A DNA stretch of 8,034 nt, from assembly GCA_031285485.1 (NCBI GenBank), contig JAITWC010000005.1, positions 1 through 8,034 of the forward strand, given 5' to 3'. The stretch's first letter is position 1. Every line of letters begins with the position of its first letter. Under the pieces are notes generated by a model. That model was not told where the DNA came from. It saw only the letters and a program-made list of their open reading frames with translations, and made no database searches. This DNA is from Alistipes sp. (GTDB lineage: Bacteria; Bacteroidota; Bacteroidia; Bacteroidales; Rikenellaceae). Shown here in pieces: positions 1 to 7,536 of this stretch. The position numbers and the translations under genes were made by a program.

Positions 1-20
1 AAGACCGCCGAATCTTGCAT
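1..20 (-). CDS. Possible 5' end of a gene running off the left edge
   Basis: The minus strand has an ATG at 20-18 followed by five whole codons (reading MQDSAV) before the window ends. The reason to believe it is position: it lies 9 bases downstream of a good TTG-N20-TATTTTCG promoter on the same strand, the same geometry seen at the tamB and tsaD starts. Six residues say nothing about function. It would be transcribed in the same direction as tonB, 73 bases after the tonB stop, so it could be a separate unit or receive read-through from the tonB operon. A different start farther left is possible. Confidence 0.3.
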
Positions 21-29
21 CACTACCCG

Positions 30-60
30 CGAAAATAACACAAATCCTTAAAACTGTCAA
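30..60 (-). promoter_or_regulatory. Bacteroidota-type promoter (TTG-N20-TATTTTCG), minus strand
   Basis: Read on the minus strand, TTG at 60-58 is followed after 20 bases by TATTTTCG at 37-30. This fits the known Bacteroides primary-sigma pattern (TTTG near -33, TAnnTTTG near -7) with one mismatch in the -7 box (C for T). The spacing is right and the surroundings are AT-rich compared with the genes. It is the only promoter candidate in the window with both boxes well placed. It points at the start codon at 20. Confidence 0.5.
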
Positions 61-93
61 GAGCTCTTTTCGGTCGTCACGCGGGGGCACGGC

Positions 94-852
94 TCAATTC
101 AATCTGAAGATGTACGTTATCGTTCCGGTCTGCACCTCGGCGGCTTCGTCGGGGGTGAAACGTGCGCGGAGCGCGGCGACGCGTGCCGCCGACACAAGCT
201 CGCCGTGGTTTGTGGTCGACCCCGCCTGTTCGTACACGGCTCCGGTGACGGCTCCCGCGGCGTTGACCGTGATGCGGATCACCACCCGCCCCTCGACCTC
301 GGCGTTGTAGGCCGGGCGCGGCAGGTTGCCCACCAGATAACGGCCCGCGAGGCTGAAGCCCCCCGACGATCCGTTGCCGCCCTCGGTAGCGCTGCCTCCG
401 GGCGAACCTTCCTGCGAGCCCTGGTTGCCTTCGCCTCCGGCGGTCCCCTGCGAGGTCGCTCCGCTCCCCTCGGTCCGTCCGGGGAAGAGGGCCCGGCTGT
501 CGGGCTGCCTTGCCGGCACGGGCTCGGGTGCGGGCGGCACCGGCTGCGGGGCGGGCCGCGGTTCGGGCACGGTTACGTCGACCGCGGGGTCGTCGGTGGT
601 TATGACCGGCGGCCGGGTCGCGGGCGGCACGGGCGGCGAGGCGGGACGCACGTCCACGTCGCCGACGTTGGGATCGAACTCGCCGACGCCCGTGTCCCCG
701 TCGCCGAAGTCGATCAACAGGCCCATCTCCGGCTCGGGCAGCGTTATGGTGTGGGTCAGGAACATCACGCCGACACACAGCACGAAGTAGACCGCCACCC
801 CCGCGGCAGCCCATCTCCGGCCACGCCGGTCGTCCTGTTCGTAATATCGCAT
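94..852 (-). CDS. tonB: TonB-like energy transducer, inner membrane-anchored
   Basis: Encodes a 252-residue protein with TonB architecture. A short basic cytoplasmic end (DDRRGRRW, residues 7-14) precedes one membrane segment at about 15-33. Next come an acidic stretch (LLIDFGDGDTG, 45-55), a Pro/Val-rich periplasmic spacer at about 68-117, and a Gly/Ser/Glu low-complexity stretch at about 128-165. The C-terminal TonB fold at about 170-252 has GRVVIRITVNAAG (188-200) and ends in an ITYIFRLN strand. TonB passes energy from the ExbB-ExbD motor to outer-membrane receptors by binding their TonB box. The ATG start has AGGAG at 860-856, which overlaps the exbD stop codon, so translation is probably coupled. 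It is the last gene of the operon. The Gly/Ser stretch after the Pro-rich spacer is an uncommon extra linker. A TolA-like role with the same motor cannot be excluded. Confidence 0.85.
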   Translation of the reverse strand: MRYYEQDDRRGRRWAAAGVAVYFVLCVGVMFLTHTITLPEPEMGLLIDFGDGDTGVGEFDPNVGDVDVRPASPPVPPATRPPVITTDDPAVDVTVPEPRPAPQPVPPAPEPVPARQPDSRALFPGRTEGSGATSQGTAGGEGNQGSQEGSPGGSATEGGNGSSGGFSLAGRYLVGNLPRPAYNAEVEGRVVIRITVNAAGAVTGAVYEQAGSTTNHGELVSAARVAALRARFTPDEAAEVQTGTITYIFRLN

Positions 853-858
853 GATCTC

Positions 859-1251
859 CTACTCGGGTGAGGTTGCCAGGATCAGTGTGTAGCTGTTGTT
901 CTTGGCGATCTTCATCACCTCCACCTGATACTTCACGGGTGCGTTCTCGTCCATGTGCAGCGACACGAGCGGGGTCTCCTTGCCGGCAAGCTTCTCCTGC
1001 AACGCCACCTCCAGCTGCGACTGCGTGACGGGTGTGCTCTCGACGAAGAACCGGCCGTCGGCCGTGACCGACACCGTGGTGTAGGGACGCTCGGTGACCT
1101 GGCTGTCGCTCTTGGGCAACACCAGCCTCAGCGCGTTGGGATTGACCAGCGTGAGGGCCATCAGCACGAACATCAGCAGCAGGAACACCATGTCGGTCAT
1201 CGACGCCGCCGAGAACCCGCTCTCTACCTTCGATACTCTTCGGATCGCCAT
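859..1251 (-). CDS. exbD: ExbD/TolR-family biopolymer transport protein
   Basis: Encodes 130 residues, the usual ExbD/TolR size. A short cytoplasmic end (residues 1-17) leads into a single membrane helix at about 18-38. That helix begins MTDMVFLLLMF with Asp20 at the place of the proton-carrying Asp of ExbD (Asp25 in E. coli). The rest is a periplasmic domain containing VTADGRFFVE and a conserved-looking VSLHMDENAPVKYQVEVM stretch. It forms the stator/rotor motor with ExbB and drives the TonB protein encoded 6 bases downstream. The start is 2 bases after the exbB stop, with no clear Shine-Dalgarno sequence, which suggests translational coupling. TolR is the alternative name. The adjacent TonB-like gene favours ExbD. 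Confidence 0.88.
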   Translation of the reverse strand: MAIRRVSKVESGFSAASMTDMVFLLLMFVLMALTLVNPNALRLVLPKSDSQVTERPYTTVSVTADGRFFVESTPVTQSQLEVALQEKLAGKETPLVSLHMDENAPVKYQVEVMKIAKNNSYTLILATSPE

Positions 1252-1253
1252 GA

Positions 1254-1946
1254 CTACTTAACGGGCTGGTTGAGAATGTCCATGAACGCTATCGAGTTGG
1301 CCTCCATCTGGAAGATGAGCCTGTCGACGCGCGCCACGAGGTAGTTGTATCCGAAGTAGGCGGGAATACCCACAATGAGACCGCCCACGGTGGTGAGCAT
1401 CGCCACATACATCCCTCCCGCCAGCACGCTGATATCGACCGTTCCGCCCATTCCCTCCATCTTCATGAAGGCGGCCACAAGGCCGATCACCGTTCCGAGG
1501 AACCCGATCATCGGCGCGCCGCCCGAGATCATCGCCAGGTAGGGCAGTCCAACTCCCAGCTTCGACACCTCAAGGTTGGCCTGGTTCTCGATCGCGTTCT
1601 GTATCTCGGGCATGGGCCGTCCTATGCGTTCGATCCCCTTTTCGATCATGCGGGCGATGGGACTGTCGGTGCGGCGGCACGATTCCAGCGCTCCGGCGAC
1701 GTTGCCGTCGGAGATACGTTCGCGAATCCGGTTCATGAAGCCCATGTTCATCCTGGAGGCCTTGCGGATCGCAATGAAGCGCTCCACGAACAGGAACACG
1801 GCGAGTGCGCCCAACAGCAGCAGCACCCACATGAGCCATCCGCCGGAGGTGAAGAGGTCCCAGAATTTCATTGTTTTGGCGGCGGACACATCCATCCCTT
1901 CCGCAATTTCGACCGCGCCTTCCGCGGCCTGCATAAACATGTTCAT
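1254..1946 (-). CDS. exbB: MotA/TolQ/ExbB-family proton channel
   Basis: Encodes a 230-residue inner-membrane protein that forms the proton channel with ExbD. Predicted membrane segments are at about 36-57 (WLMWVLLLLGALAVFLFVER), 135-160 and 180-203. The second contains the family signature GGAPMIGFLGTVIGL, and the third is MLTTVGGLIVGIPAYFGYNY. Between segments 1 and 2 is the expected cytoplasmic loop with SCRRTDSPIARMIEKGI. The frame is open up to a TTG at 2009, which would overlap tamB by 50 bases. I prefer the ATG at 1946, which begins 13 bases after the tamB stop, because TTG starts are rare and that TTG lies inside a possible -7 box. ATGs at 1940 and 1934 are further options. An N-terminal stretch of about 30 residues precedes the first helix. 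Confidence 0.87.
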   Translation of the reverse strand: MNMFMQAAEGAVEIAEGMDVSAAKTMKFWDLFTSGGWLMWVLLLLGALAVFLFVERFIAIRKASRMNMGFMNRIRERISDGNVAGALESCRRTDSPIARMIEKGIERIGRPMPEIQNAIENQANLEVSKLGVGLPYLAMISGGAPMIGFLGTVIGLVAAFMKMEGMGGTVDISVLAGGMYVAMLTTVGGLIVGIPAYFGYNYLVARVDRLIFQMEANSIAFMDILNQPVK

Positions 1947-1959
1947 AAGTTCTATCGTT

Positions 1960-4900
1960 TTATTTACTGTTTCTTCTCCTCTTGTTAGTGTTAACGGCGT
2001 TCGGGGCAAAATTAATATTATTTCGACGGAAAATATCGCCTATCGTGTTGAAATCCCTTTTATAATGGATGCCGATGCCGCTCTCCTGAAGGCCCCTGTT
2101 CTCGTCGCGGCGGTCAATGGTTTGCGAGAAGGCTCTCAGGCGCAGGTTTCCGGCACGGTCTATCACCCATGTCAGCGACACGTCGCCCGTTAGGTTCGAG
2201 GCATTGTTCACTCCGGGGCTGGTGGCTGCGCGGTCGTCCACCCAGTTGCCCTCGATCTCAAGCTGCAGCCGGTTGTCCCAGAACCCGGTGGAGAACCCCA
2301 TGTCGACCTCGCCCGTCGAGAAACTGTCCTGCGGGCGGTATCTGAAAAATATGTCGTAGTCGTCGCTCGACAGGAAGTTGTTCAACTGGTTGGTGAGGAT
2401 GTCGAATCCCACGGCACCCGTCGCCGCCACCCCCGCGTTGGCCCCCTGGCCGGTGATGGAGTTGTCGGCGGCGAACGAACCTGTGGTGAGCAGGCTCAGG
2501 AATTGCATGCTCTTTAGCTCGCCGGTGTTCATCACCCCCTCAACCAATTGCCGTTGCTCGGGGTCGGCCGAGGGGAGCGATATGTCGAACGTGATCTCGG
2601 GGTCGGAGAGGCTCTCCCGCAGGCGGATTATGCAGTCGACGGCCACCGAACGGCCCGACACAAGCCCGCTGCTCGTCACACCCGTAAGAGGCAACAGAGA
2701 GGTGCGCGTTCTGAGCGACGCGTCGATCGCCAGCAGCGCGTTGTCGGGGGCGCCACTCCAGCGCAGGGTGCTGCCCGGCGTTATTTCGAAGGTCTTGTTG
2801 AACACGTTCATCATGGAGAATTCGAACCGGCCGCTCGATATGGTGTAGTCGCCCGTCATGGTGAATATGTCGCTCGCAGGGTTGATGCGCATGTCGATCA
2901 CCCCCTCACCGCGTCCAGTGATGCCCTGCCCCAGATTGGGGTCGATGAGCATGTGCACCTCGGCGGCGGGGGTGACGCTGGCCGTAAGGTTGAGTTCGAG
3001 CGGCTTTTGCCGCCGGGCGCCGGCGACTCCCGGGGCGTTGTTACCTGCCAGACGCCGTTCGTAGGCGAGCCTCTTGCGTGCCAGCACGTCGGTGGTGTCG
3101 ACCGTGGCGCCGGGATTGGCGAAGACCACGAAGTCGGCCCACGATACGTTGCTCTTGGCGTTGAGCGGCAGATGGAACTGCGTTCCGGCGTCGGTGCGCG
3201 CCGAGATGTCGATGCGCGTTCCCATCCTTCCCGACCGGATCGTGGCCGAGCCCGTGCCGAAGACCCGGCCGTAGAACGCATCGCTATCGCCGGGGTCAGT
3301 GTCGAACACGAGCATTCGGTCGGTGTGCGCCTCCACCTCGGCGGTTATGTCGCGGAAGTTTCCCAGATCGACCCTCATGCCGAGTGTGCCGCTGCCTCCT
3401 CCGCCATCGGTTCCCGAAACGGGGGTTAGAGGGAGATCGAGAACAGAGTTGTTCACCTCGATGCGCGCCCCGGCAACGCTGTACCGCACTCCGGTGTAGG
3501 CCACGGTGGTGGCAAGACTCGTAACGTCAATGTGTCCGTCGGCCCTCATGTCGCGCAGGGTTCCGCCGAGCGTCAGGTCGGCCGAGGTGACCCCTTGTGT
3601 GTTTTCGAGAATACCGTCGAGCAGCGGATCGAGCAGTCCGGCGTCCACCTGGTCGAGCCTCATCCATGCGTCTATCTCTCCGCGCGGCGAGAGCGATCCG
3701 CCCAGCAGATGCTCGCCAGACCGTTCGTTGACCAGCCCGAAGCGCACCCCTCCGGCGTCGGCGGGTCGACTGACGAAACGCATGGGCGGCGCGGCGCGGC
3801 CCTCGGCCACCATCTCGCGCAGTTCTATGTCGGCGTCAATGCCGGGATTGCCCGCCAGGGCCGCCACGTCGAGCCATCCGGTTGCACGGCCCGACAGGGC
3901 TATCCCTCGGCCACGAAACAACCTGCTCACGGGCGAGAGGTCGAACCGGTTGAAATTCACGTGCATGGTGTCCGTGGGTAGGCTCGACACGACCCCGTTA
4001 GCGGTGAGCCGCTGGCCCGGGACGTCGACCCGGAAGATACTCAGCCCCTCGATGCCCACCCTGCCGTCTGCGTATCCAACCGAATCGGCCGACGCGCGCC
4101 ACACCCGACCATCGAATGCGACGTCCACCTGCTGCCTGCCCCTATTCGCCCCGCCGTGCAGCTCCAGTCGCCTCACCACTCCGCGCGACGAGTAGACGTC
4201 GTTGCCCGAGACGTGAACCTTGAGCGAGTCGGCGGCGTTGTCGGCCGTCACCTCGATATCCGCGGCCAACACCCCGCCCCACTCCACGAACGGACTTTCG
4301 GCCGAAAGTGAGAAACTGCCGGTGTAGGGATTGAACATGAATCGGCCCGTCGTCTTCCGCCCGATGGAAGCTCCGGGCGCAAGGGCGTCGAGCAGAGGCT
4401 CCATGTTCTTGAGGTTGACGGTCACTATCGAGTAATTCGACATTGCGGCGGGGTCTCCGCCACCGGAAAGCATCAGCCCTCCGGTCGCCTCCCCGAGTCC
4501 CGGCATCGGAATGTAACGCCGCAAAAATCCCCCGAGGTAAGCCCGCATATCGCGGTAACCGGTGCGGCCGCGGAACTCGGCGTCGGCGAAATCGGAGGTC
4601 AGCGAGAGCGTCTTGACGTCGGCGTTGCTGCGCGCGGTCAGGGTAACAAGGGGCATCGCCGCCTCTCCGCCTCCGGAACGGTAGGCCACATTGTGCAGTT
4701 CCACCTTGCCGTTGACATCGTCCATTCCGCTACCGGCGACATTCACTCCGAGGCGGCCTGTCAACAGCGACAGCGAGTCGGTGCGGTCTATTTGCATTGC
4801 GGCGAGGTCGGCCCGGGCGAGATCGAGATCGACTCTCAGCAACGGCGTGGTTCCCGTTCGGTCGAGCGTTGCGGCGAGGTCGGCCTCCAGTGCCGGGTCT

Positions 4901-6444
4901 CGGGCCGTTAGCTCCAGTTCGTATTTCCGACCATCGATCTTTCCGTCCACTGTCATGCCGGTGTAGGTGTAATCGCGGAAGTCGAGGGCGTCGATCTCAC
5001 CGTTGACGGTGCCACGAATCGTTTTCCCTGTGCCCGTGCTACCGGTAACACGGTTAGTTTCCAGGGTGCCCGTAACAACCCCCGAGACGGTTCCAAGATC
5101 ATCCAGAGCCAGCGCCCGGCCGAGGTCGAAGCGGCCTGTGGTGAGACGGCCGTCCATCGAGACATTCCTATCTTCCCCCTTTGTGGTTATGCGGGCCGCA
5201 AGATCGGCTTCTCCGGCTGCGGTGTGCAGGGCTCCCGTGGCGGCGAAATCGTTCAAAGCCCCCGATGCCCCGCCCGTCAGCGTAAGCCCGTCGAGCCGTG
5301 AGATAACCGTCGCCAGCCCCGACGGAAGTTCATCCCCAGTCATCGACCGGGCAAGAGTCGCCACATCGCCCCCGTTGCTCTCCAACCGGTTGAGTCTGAC
5401 GTCGAAGTGCGCCTCGCGGAACAAGGGCAGTCCGCGGCTCGTGAAGTCGAGGGCGAAGGTCGTGCCGAGCGTGCGCGCACGCTCGATCTCCCCCTCGAAT
5501 CGCGCCAGCACCCCGCGGGTGGAGAGCGTCACGTCGTCCAAAACCACTCCCCATTCCCGCACCGCCGGGACGAAAACCCCAACCAGTTCGCTCGTCACGC
5601 GCGACGGACGCATCGTTATGCCCATCGCCACGCTGTCGGAGAATTCGCCGAAGTCGGCCCACTGCCTGTCGGCGCTCGCGAGCCGGATCGAGGGTAGCCG
5701 CATATCGGAACCCTCGGAACGGATGCCGACATCCGACAGCGCCACCGACCCGCGAGACACCACCAGAGGGTGCGCCTCAAGGTTGCCCACCGTCCAGCCG
5801 CTGCGTTCCGTGCCGCCGAGCGAGTTGATATTCATTCGTATGGTGTCGCCACGCATCTCGAAATCGTCGAGGCTCGCGTGAACGCAGCTGAACACCAATC
5901 GGGTGAAGTCGACCCCCGTGTCGCGTCGCTCCCTGTCGTCACGGAGCAGTCCGAAGGTGAGGCTGTCGGCCTCGATCGCCCCGATGCGCATGCGGAACCG
6001 CGACTCGGGGTTCGACGGACCGCGGCGGATGGAGTCCACCACCCGGCTTATGTTCATCTGCCCATCCGTCGGCGACTTCCTCAGCCACAGCTGCGCCCCG
6101 GTGAGGCCGACCCGACCGAAGGTGAGCGTGCCGCCGCCCAGACCCAGGTCTTCGATTGGCGCGGTGAGCCGCGGGACGTAGAGCAGCGTGTCGCCGCCGA
6201 AGTCCTCGACGTAGAAACCCTCCACCCCGACGCGGTTGATGAGATCGATCCTCACCCGGTCGATCGAGACCGTGGTGCCGATCCTCTCCGACACCCGGCC
6301 CGCGAGCCAATGGGCAAGCGCGTTCTGCACCGCCGGGACACTCGCCAGAAGCGACAACCCCAACGGCAGCGCCAGCGCCGCCAACAGCAATCCGCTTACC
6401 GCCGCCACGACGGTTTTCACGACATTTTTTATAACTTTGCGCAT
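1960..6444 (-). CDS. tamB: TamB-like translocation/assembly module protein (DUF490 family)
   Basis: Encodes about 1,494 residues. The N-terminus is basic (MRKVIKNVVK) and is followed by a signal-anchor helix at about 13-36 (AAVSGLLLAALALPLGLSLL). Then comes the hallmark AsmA/TamB opening: VQNALAHWLAGRVSERIGTTVSIDRVRIDL, GVEGFYVEDFGGDTLLYV. The body is over 1,000 residues of alternating short hydrophobic beta strands, as expected of a long lipid-conducting beta groove. The C-terminal TamB domain includes GRGEGVIDMRINP and FTMTGDYTISSGRFEF, and the chain ends in a basic tail (NKRRRNSK). Such proteins are anchored in the inner membrane, span the periplasm, and assist outer-membrane protein insertion or phospholipid transport. 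No TamA-type barrel partner is in the window. A GTG three codons upstream (6453) is also in frame, but it overlaps the promoter -7 box, so I chose the ATG at 6444. It is the first gene of the exbB-exbD-tonB operon. Confidence 0.88.
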   Translation of the reverse strand: MRKVIKNVVKTVVAAVSGLLLAALALPLGLSLLASVPAVQNALAHWLAGRVSERIGTTVSIDRVRIDLINRVGVEGFYVEDFGGDTLLYVPRLTAPIEDLGLGGGTLTFGRVGLTGAQLWLRKSPTDGQMNISRVVDSIRRGPSNPESRFRMRIGAIEADSLTFGLLRDDRERRDTGVDFTRLVFSCVHASLDDFEMRGDTIRMNINSLGGTERSGWTVGNLEAHPLVVSRGSVALSDVGIRSEGSDMRLPSIRLASADRQWADFGEFSDSVAMGITMRPSRVTSELVGVFVPAVREWGVVLDDVTLSTRGVLARFEGEIERARTLGTTFALDFTSRGLPLFREAHFDVRLNRLESNGGDVATLARSMTGDELPSGLATVISRLDGLTLTGGASGALNDFAATGALHTAAGEADLAARITTKGEDRNVSMDGRLTTGRFDLGRALALDDLGTVSGVVTGTLETNRVTGSTGTGKTIRGTVNGEIDALDFRDYTYTGMTVDGKIDGRKYELELTARDPALEADLAATLDRTGTTPLLRVDLDLARADLAAMQIDRTDSLSLLTGRLGVNVAGSGMDDVNGKVELHNVAYRSGGGEAAMPLVTLTARSNADVKTLSLTSDFADAEFRGRTGYRDMRAYLGGFLRRYIPMPGLGEATGGLMLSGGGDPAAMSNYSIVTVNLKNMEPLLDALAPGASIGRKTTGRFMFNPYTGSFSLSAESPFVEWGGVLAADIEVTADNAADSLKVHVSGNDVYSSRGVVRRLELHGGANRGRQQVDVAFDGRVWRASADSVGYADGRVGIEGLSIFRVDVPGQRLTANGVVSSLPTDTMHVNFNRFDLSPVSRLFRGRGIALSGRATGWLDVAALAGNPGIDADIELREMVAEGRAAPPMRFVSRPADAGGVRFGLVNERSGEHLLGGSLSPRGEIDAWMRLDQVDAGLLDPLLDGILENTQGVTSADLTLGGTLRDMRADGHIDVTSLATTVAYTGVRYSVAGARIEVNNSVLDLPLTPVSGTDGGGGSGTLGMRVDLGNFRDITAEVEAHTDRMLVFDTDPGDSDAFYGRVFGTGSATIRSGRMGTRIDISARTDAGTQFHLPLNAKSNVSWADFVVFANPGATVDTTDVLARKRLAYERRLAGNNAPGVAGARRQKPLELNLTASVTPAAEVHMLIDPNLGQGITGRGEGVIDMRINPASDIFTMTGDYTISSGRFEFSMMNVFNKTFEITPGSTLRWSGAPDNALLAIDASLRTRTSLLPLTGVTSSGLVSGRSVAVDCIIRLRESLSDPEITFDISLPSADPEQRQLVEGVMNTGELKSMQFLSLLTTGSFAADNSITGQGANAGVAATGAVGFDILTNQLNNFLSSDDYDIFFRYRPQDSFSTGEVDMGFSTGFWDNRLQLEIEGNWVDDRAATSPGVNNASNLTGDVSLTWVIDRAGNLRLRAFSQTIDRRDENRGLQESGIGIHYKRDFNTIGDIFRRNNINFAPNAVNTNKRRRNSK
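2007..2014 (-). promoter_or_regulatory. Possible internal promoter for exbB-exbD-tonB
   Basis: The minus strand reads TAATTTTG, a full match to the Bacteroidota TAnnTTTG -7 box, in a locally AT-rich patch (2005-2035) at the end of tamB. It is about 60 bases upstream of the chosen exbB start. There is no TTG at the expected -33 distance. The bases also encode the C-terminal Ile-Asn-Phe-Ala of TamB, so the match may be chance. Confidence 0.2.
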
Positions 6445-6452
6445 CGAATTCA

Positions 6453-6460
6453 CAAAAGTA
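6453..6460 (-). promoter_or_regulatory. -7 box of the tamB operon promoter
   Basis: The minus strand reads TACTTTTG, an exact fit to TAnnTTTG, ending 8 bases before the tamB ATG at 6444. It lies in the only AT-rich gap between tamB and tsaD. No clear TTG is found about 20 bases upstream, where the tsaD coding region already begins, so the -33 box is weak or absent. The predicted mRNA leader is almost nil. Confidence 0.45.
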
Positions 6461-6462
6461 AC

Positions 6463-6470
6463 TATTTTCG
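6463..6470 (+). promoter_or_regulatory. -7 box of the tsaD promoter
   Basis: TATTTTCG fits TAnnTTTG with one mismatch, the same C-for-T variant as the elements at 30-37 and 7525-7532. It ends 6 bases before the tsaD ATG. A TTTG at 6436-6439 could be the upstream box, though the 23-base gap is a little long. It is back-to-back with the tamB -7 box, only two bases apart, so the two transcription units probably compete or are co-controlled. Confidence 0.45.
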
Positions 6471-6476
6471 GGCTAT

Positions 6477-7499
6477 ATGGACGGCGGGACTGTAATTTTG
6501 GGTATCGAATCTTCGTGCGACGACACCTCGGCGGCGGTTTTGAGGGGTACGACGTTGCTTTCGGGCGTCATCGCCTCACAGGATGTCCACGTTCGTTTCG
6601 GCGGTGTCATTCCCGAGCTTGCGTCGCGCGCCCACCAGCAGAACATCGTCCCGGTGGTCGGCACCGCGCTGAGGGAGGCCGGTGTGGGGGTGTCCGATCT
6701 CGACGCGATCGCCTTCACCCGCGGCCCGGGATTGCTGGGTTCGCTGCTTGTCGGGGTGTCGTTCGCGAAGGGTCTGTCGCTGTCGCACGGGATTCCCCTG
6801 GTTGAGGTGGACCATCTTCGGGGCCACATCCTGTCGCACTTCATCGACCTTCCGGGGCAGGAGCTCGCCCACCCGCCGTTCCCGTTCATTTGCCTGCTCG
6901 TGTCGGGCGGCCACACGCGCATCGTGGTTGTTCGCTCGCCCGACGGGATGGAGACGGCGGGTTCGACCATCGACGACGCCGCGGGCGAGGCGTTCGACAA
7001 GTGCGCCCGGGTCATGGGCCTGCCCTATCCCGGCGGCCCGGCGATCGACCGTCTGGCCCGCGAGGGCGATCCGTGGCGGTTCGCTTTCGCCCGGCCTCGC
7101 GTCGCGGGATTGGATTACAGTTTCAGCGGGCTCAAGACGTCGTTTTTGTATTTCGTGCGCGACGCCGTGGCCGCCTCGCCCACGTTCGTCGACGACAACC
7201 GGGCCGACCTTTGCGCGTCGTTGCAGCGCGCCATCGTCGACACGCTGATCTTCAAGCTGGCCGAGGCCTCGCGCCGGTTCGGCATCCGGGCCATTGCGGC
7301 GGCCGGCGGGGTGTCGGCCAACTCGGGGCTGCGCGCCGCGCTCACGGCCGAAGGCGCCCGCCGCGGCTGGCGGGTCTATCTTCCGCCCCCGCGCTTCACC
7401 ACCGACAACGCCGCCATGATCGCCGTCGCCGGCCGCCACGCGTTTCTTTCGGGCCGTTTCGCCCCGCTCTCGACGGCTCCCTACACCCGCGACAGGTAG
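6477..7499 (+). CDS. tsaD: tRNA N6-adenosine threonylcarbamoyltransferase TsaD
   Basis: Encodes 340 residues, full length for bacterial TsaD (Gcp/Kae1/YgjD). With TsaB and TsaE it transfers the threonylcarbamoyl group from TC-AMP onto A37 of tRNAs that read ANN codons, making t6A in the cytoplasm. Visible signatures are GIESSCDDTS (9-18), PELASRAH (46-53), and the metal-binding HLRGH with His113 and His117. Further signatures are VSGGHT (142-147), GEAFDK (170-175), YPGGPAID (184-191), SGLKT (217-221), the nucleotide-site GGVSANS (277-283), and TDNAAMI (309-315) with metal ligand Asp310. All key residues are present, so it should be active. No Shine-Dalgarno sequence is seen. The ATG lies 6 bases after a -7 box, which suggests a leaderless or nearly leaderless mRNA. 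It is divergent from tamB. The gene stops at TAG and no clear terminator follows. Confidence 0.97.
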   Translation: MDGGTVILGIESSCDDTSAAVLRGTTLLSGVIASQDVHVRFGGVIPELASRAHQQNIVPVVGTALREAGVGVSDLDAIAFTRGPGLLGSLLVGVSFAKGLSLSHGIPLVEVDHLRGHILSHFIDLPGQELAHPPFPFICLLVSGGHTRIVVVRSPDGMETAGSTIDDAAGEAFDKCARVMGLPYPGGPAIDRLAREGDPWRFAFARPRVAGLDYSFSGLKTSFLYFVRDAVAASPTFVDDNRADLCASLQRAIVDTLIFKLAEASRRFGIRAIAAAGGVSANSGLRAALTAEGARRGWRVYLPPPRFTTDNAAMIAVAGRHAFLSGRFAPLSTAPYTRDR

Positions 7500-7524
7500 G
7501 CTGTGCGGTTTCGCGGAAAATTCG

Positions 7525-7532
7525 TATCTTCG
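7525..7532 (+). promoter_or_regulatory. Promoter-like -7 box ahead of the repeat region
   Basis: TATCTTCG fits TAnnTTTG with one mismatch (the same TTCG ending as the tsaD box) and ends 4 bases before an ATG at 7537. It lies in a short AT-richer patch 26 bases after the tsaD stop. No TTG is found about 20 bases upstream. If active, it would transcribe the hairpin array in the plus direction, towards the transposase fragment and antisense to it. Confidence 0.35.
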
Positions 7533-7536
7533 CGCC

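Noticed and set aside
14..24. CTTGCATCACT near the left edge matching the array core
   Set aside because: It is an 11-base match to half a core with no second arm (no GATGCAA follows), and it falls in a likely start-codon region. Probably coincidence.
59..68. AAGAGCTCTT palindrome after tonB as a terminator
   Set aside because: It is a 10-base perfect palindrome with no loop space. The T-run is on the plus strand, the wrong side for tonB, and it overlaps the -33 box of the minus-strand promoter.
205..870. Plus-strand open frame of 221 codons opposite tonB
   Set aside because: It is Arg/Gly/His-rich, with composition typical of an antisense shadow. The minus-strand TonB protein has clear membrane and C-terminal domains.
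2548..3429. Plus-strand open frame of 293 codons opposite tamB
   Set aside because: It lies wholly inside the well-supported tamB frame, with Arg/Ala/Val-rich shadow composition and no domain.
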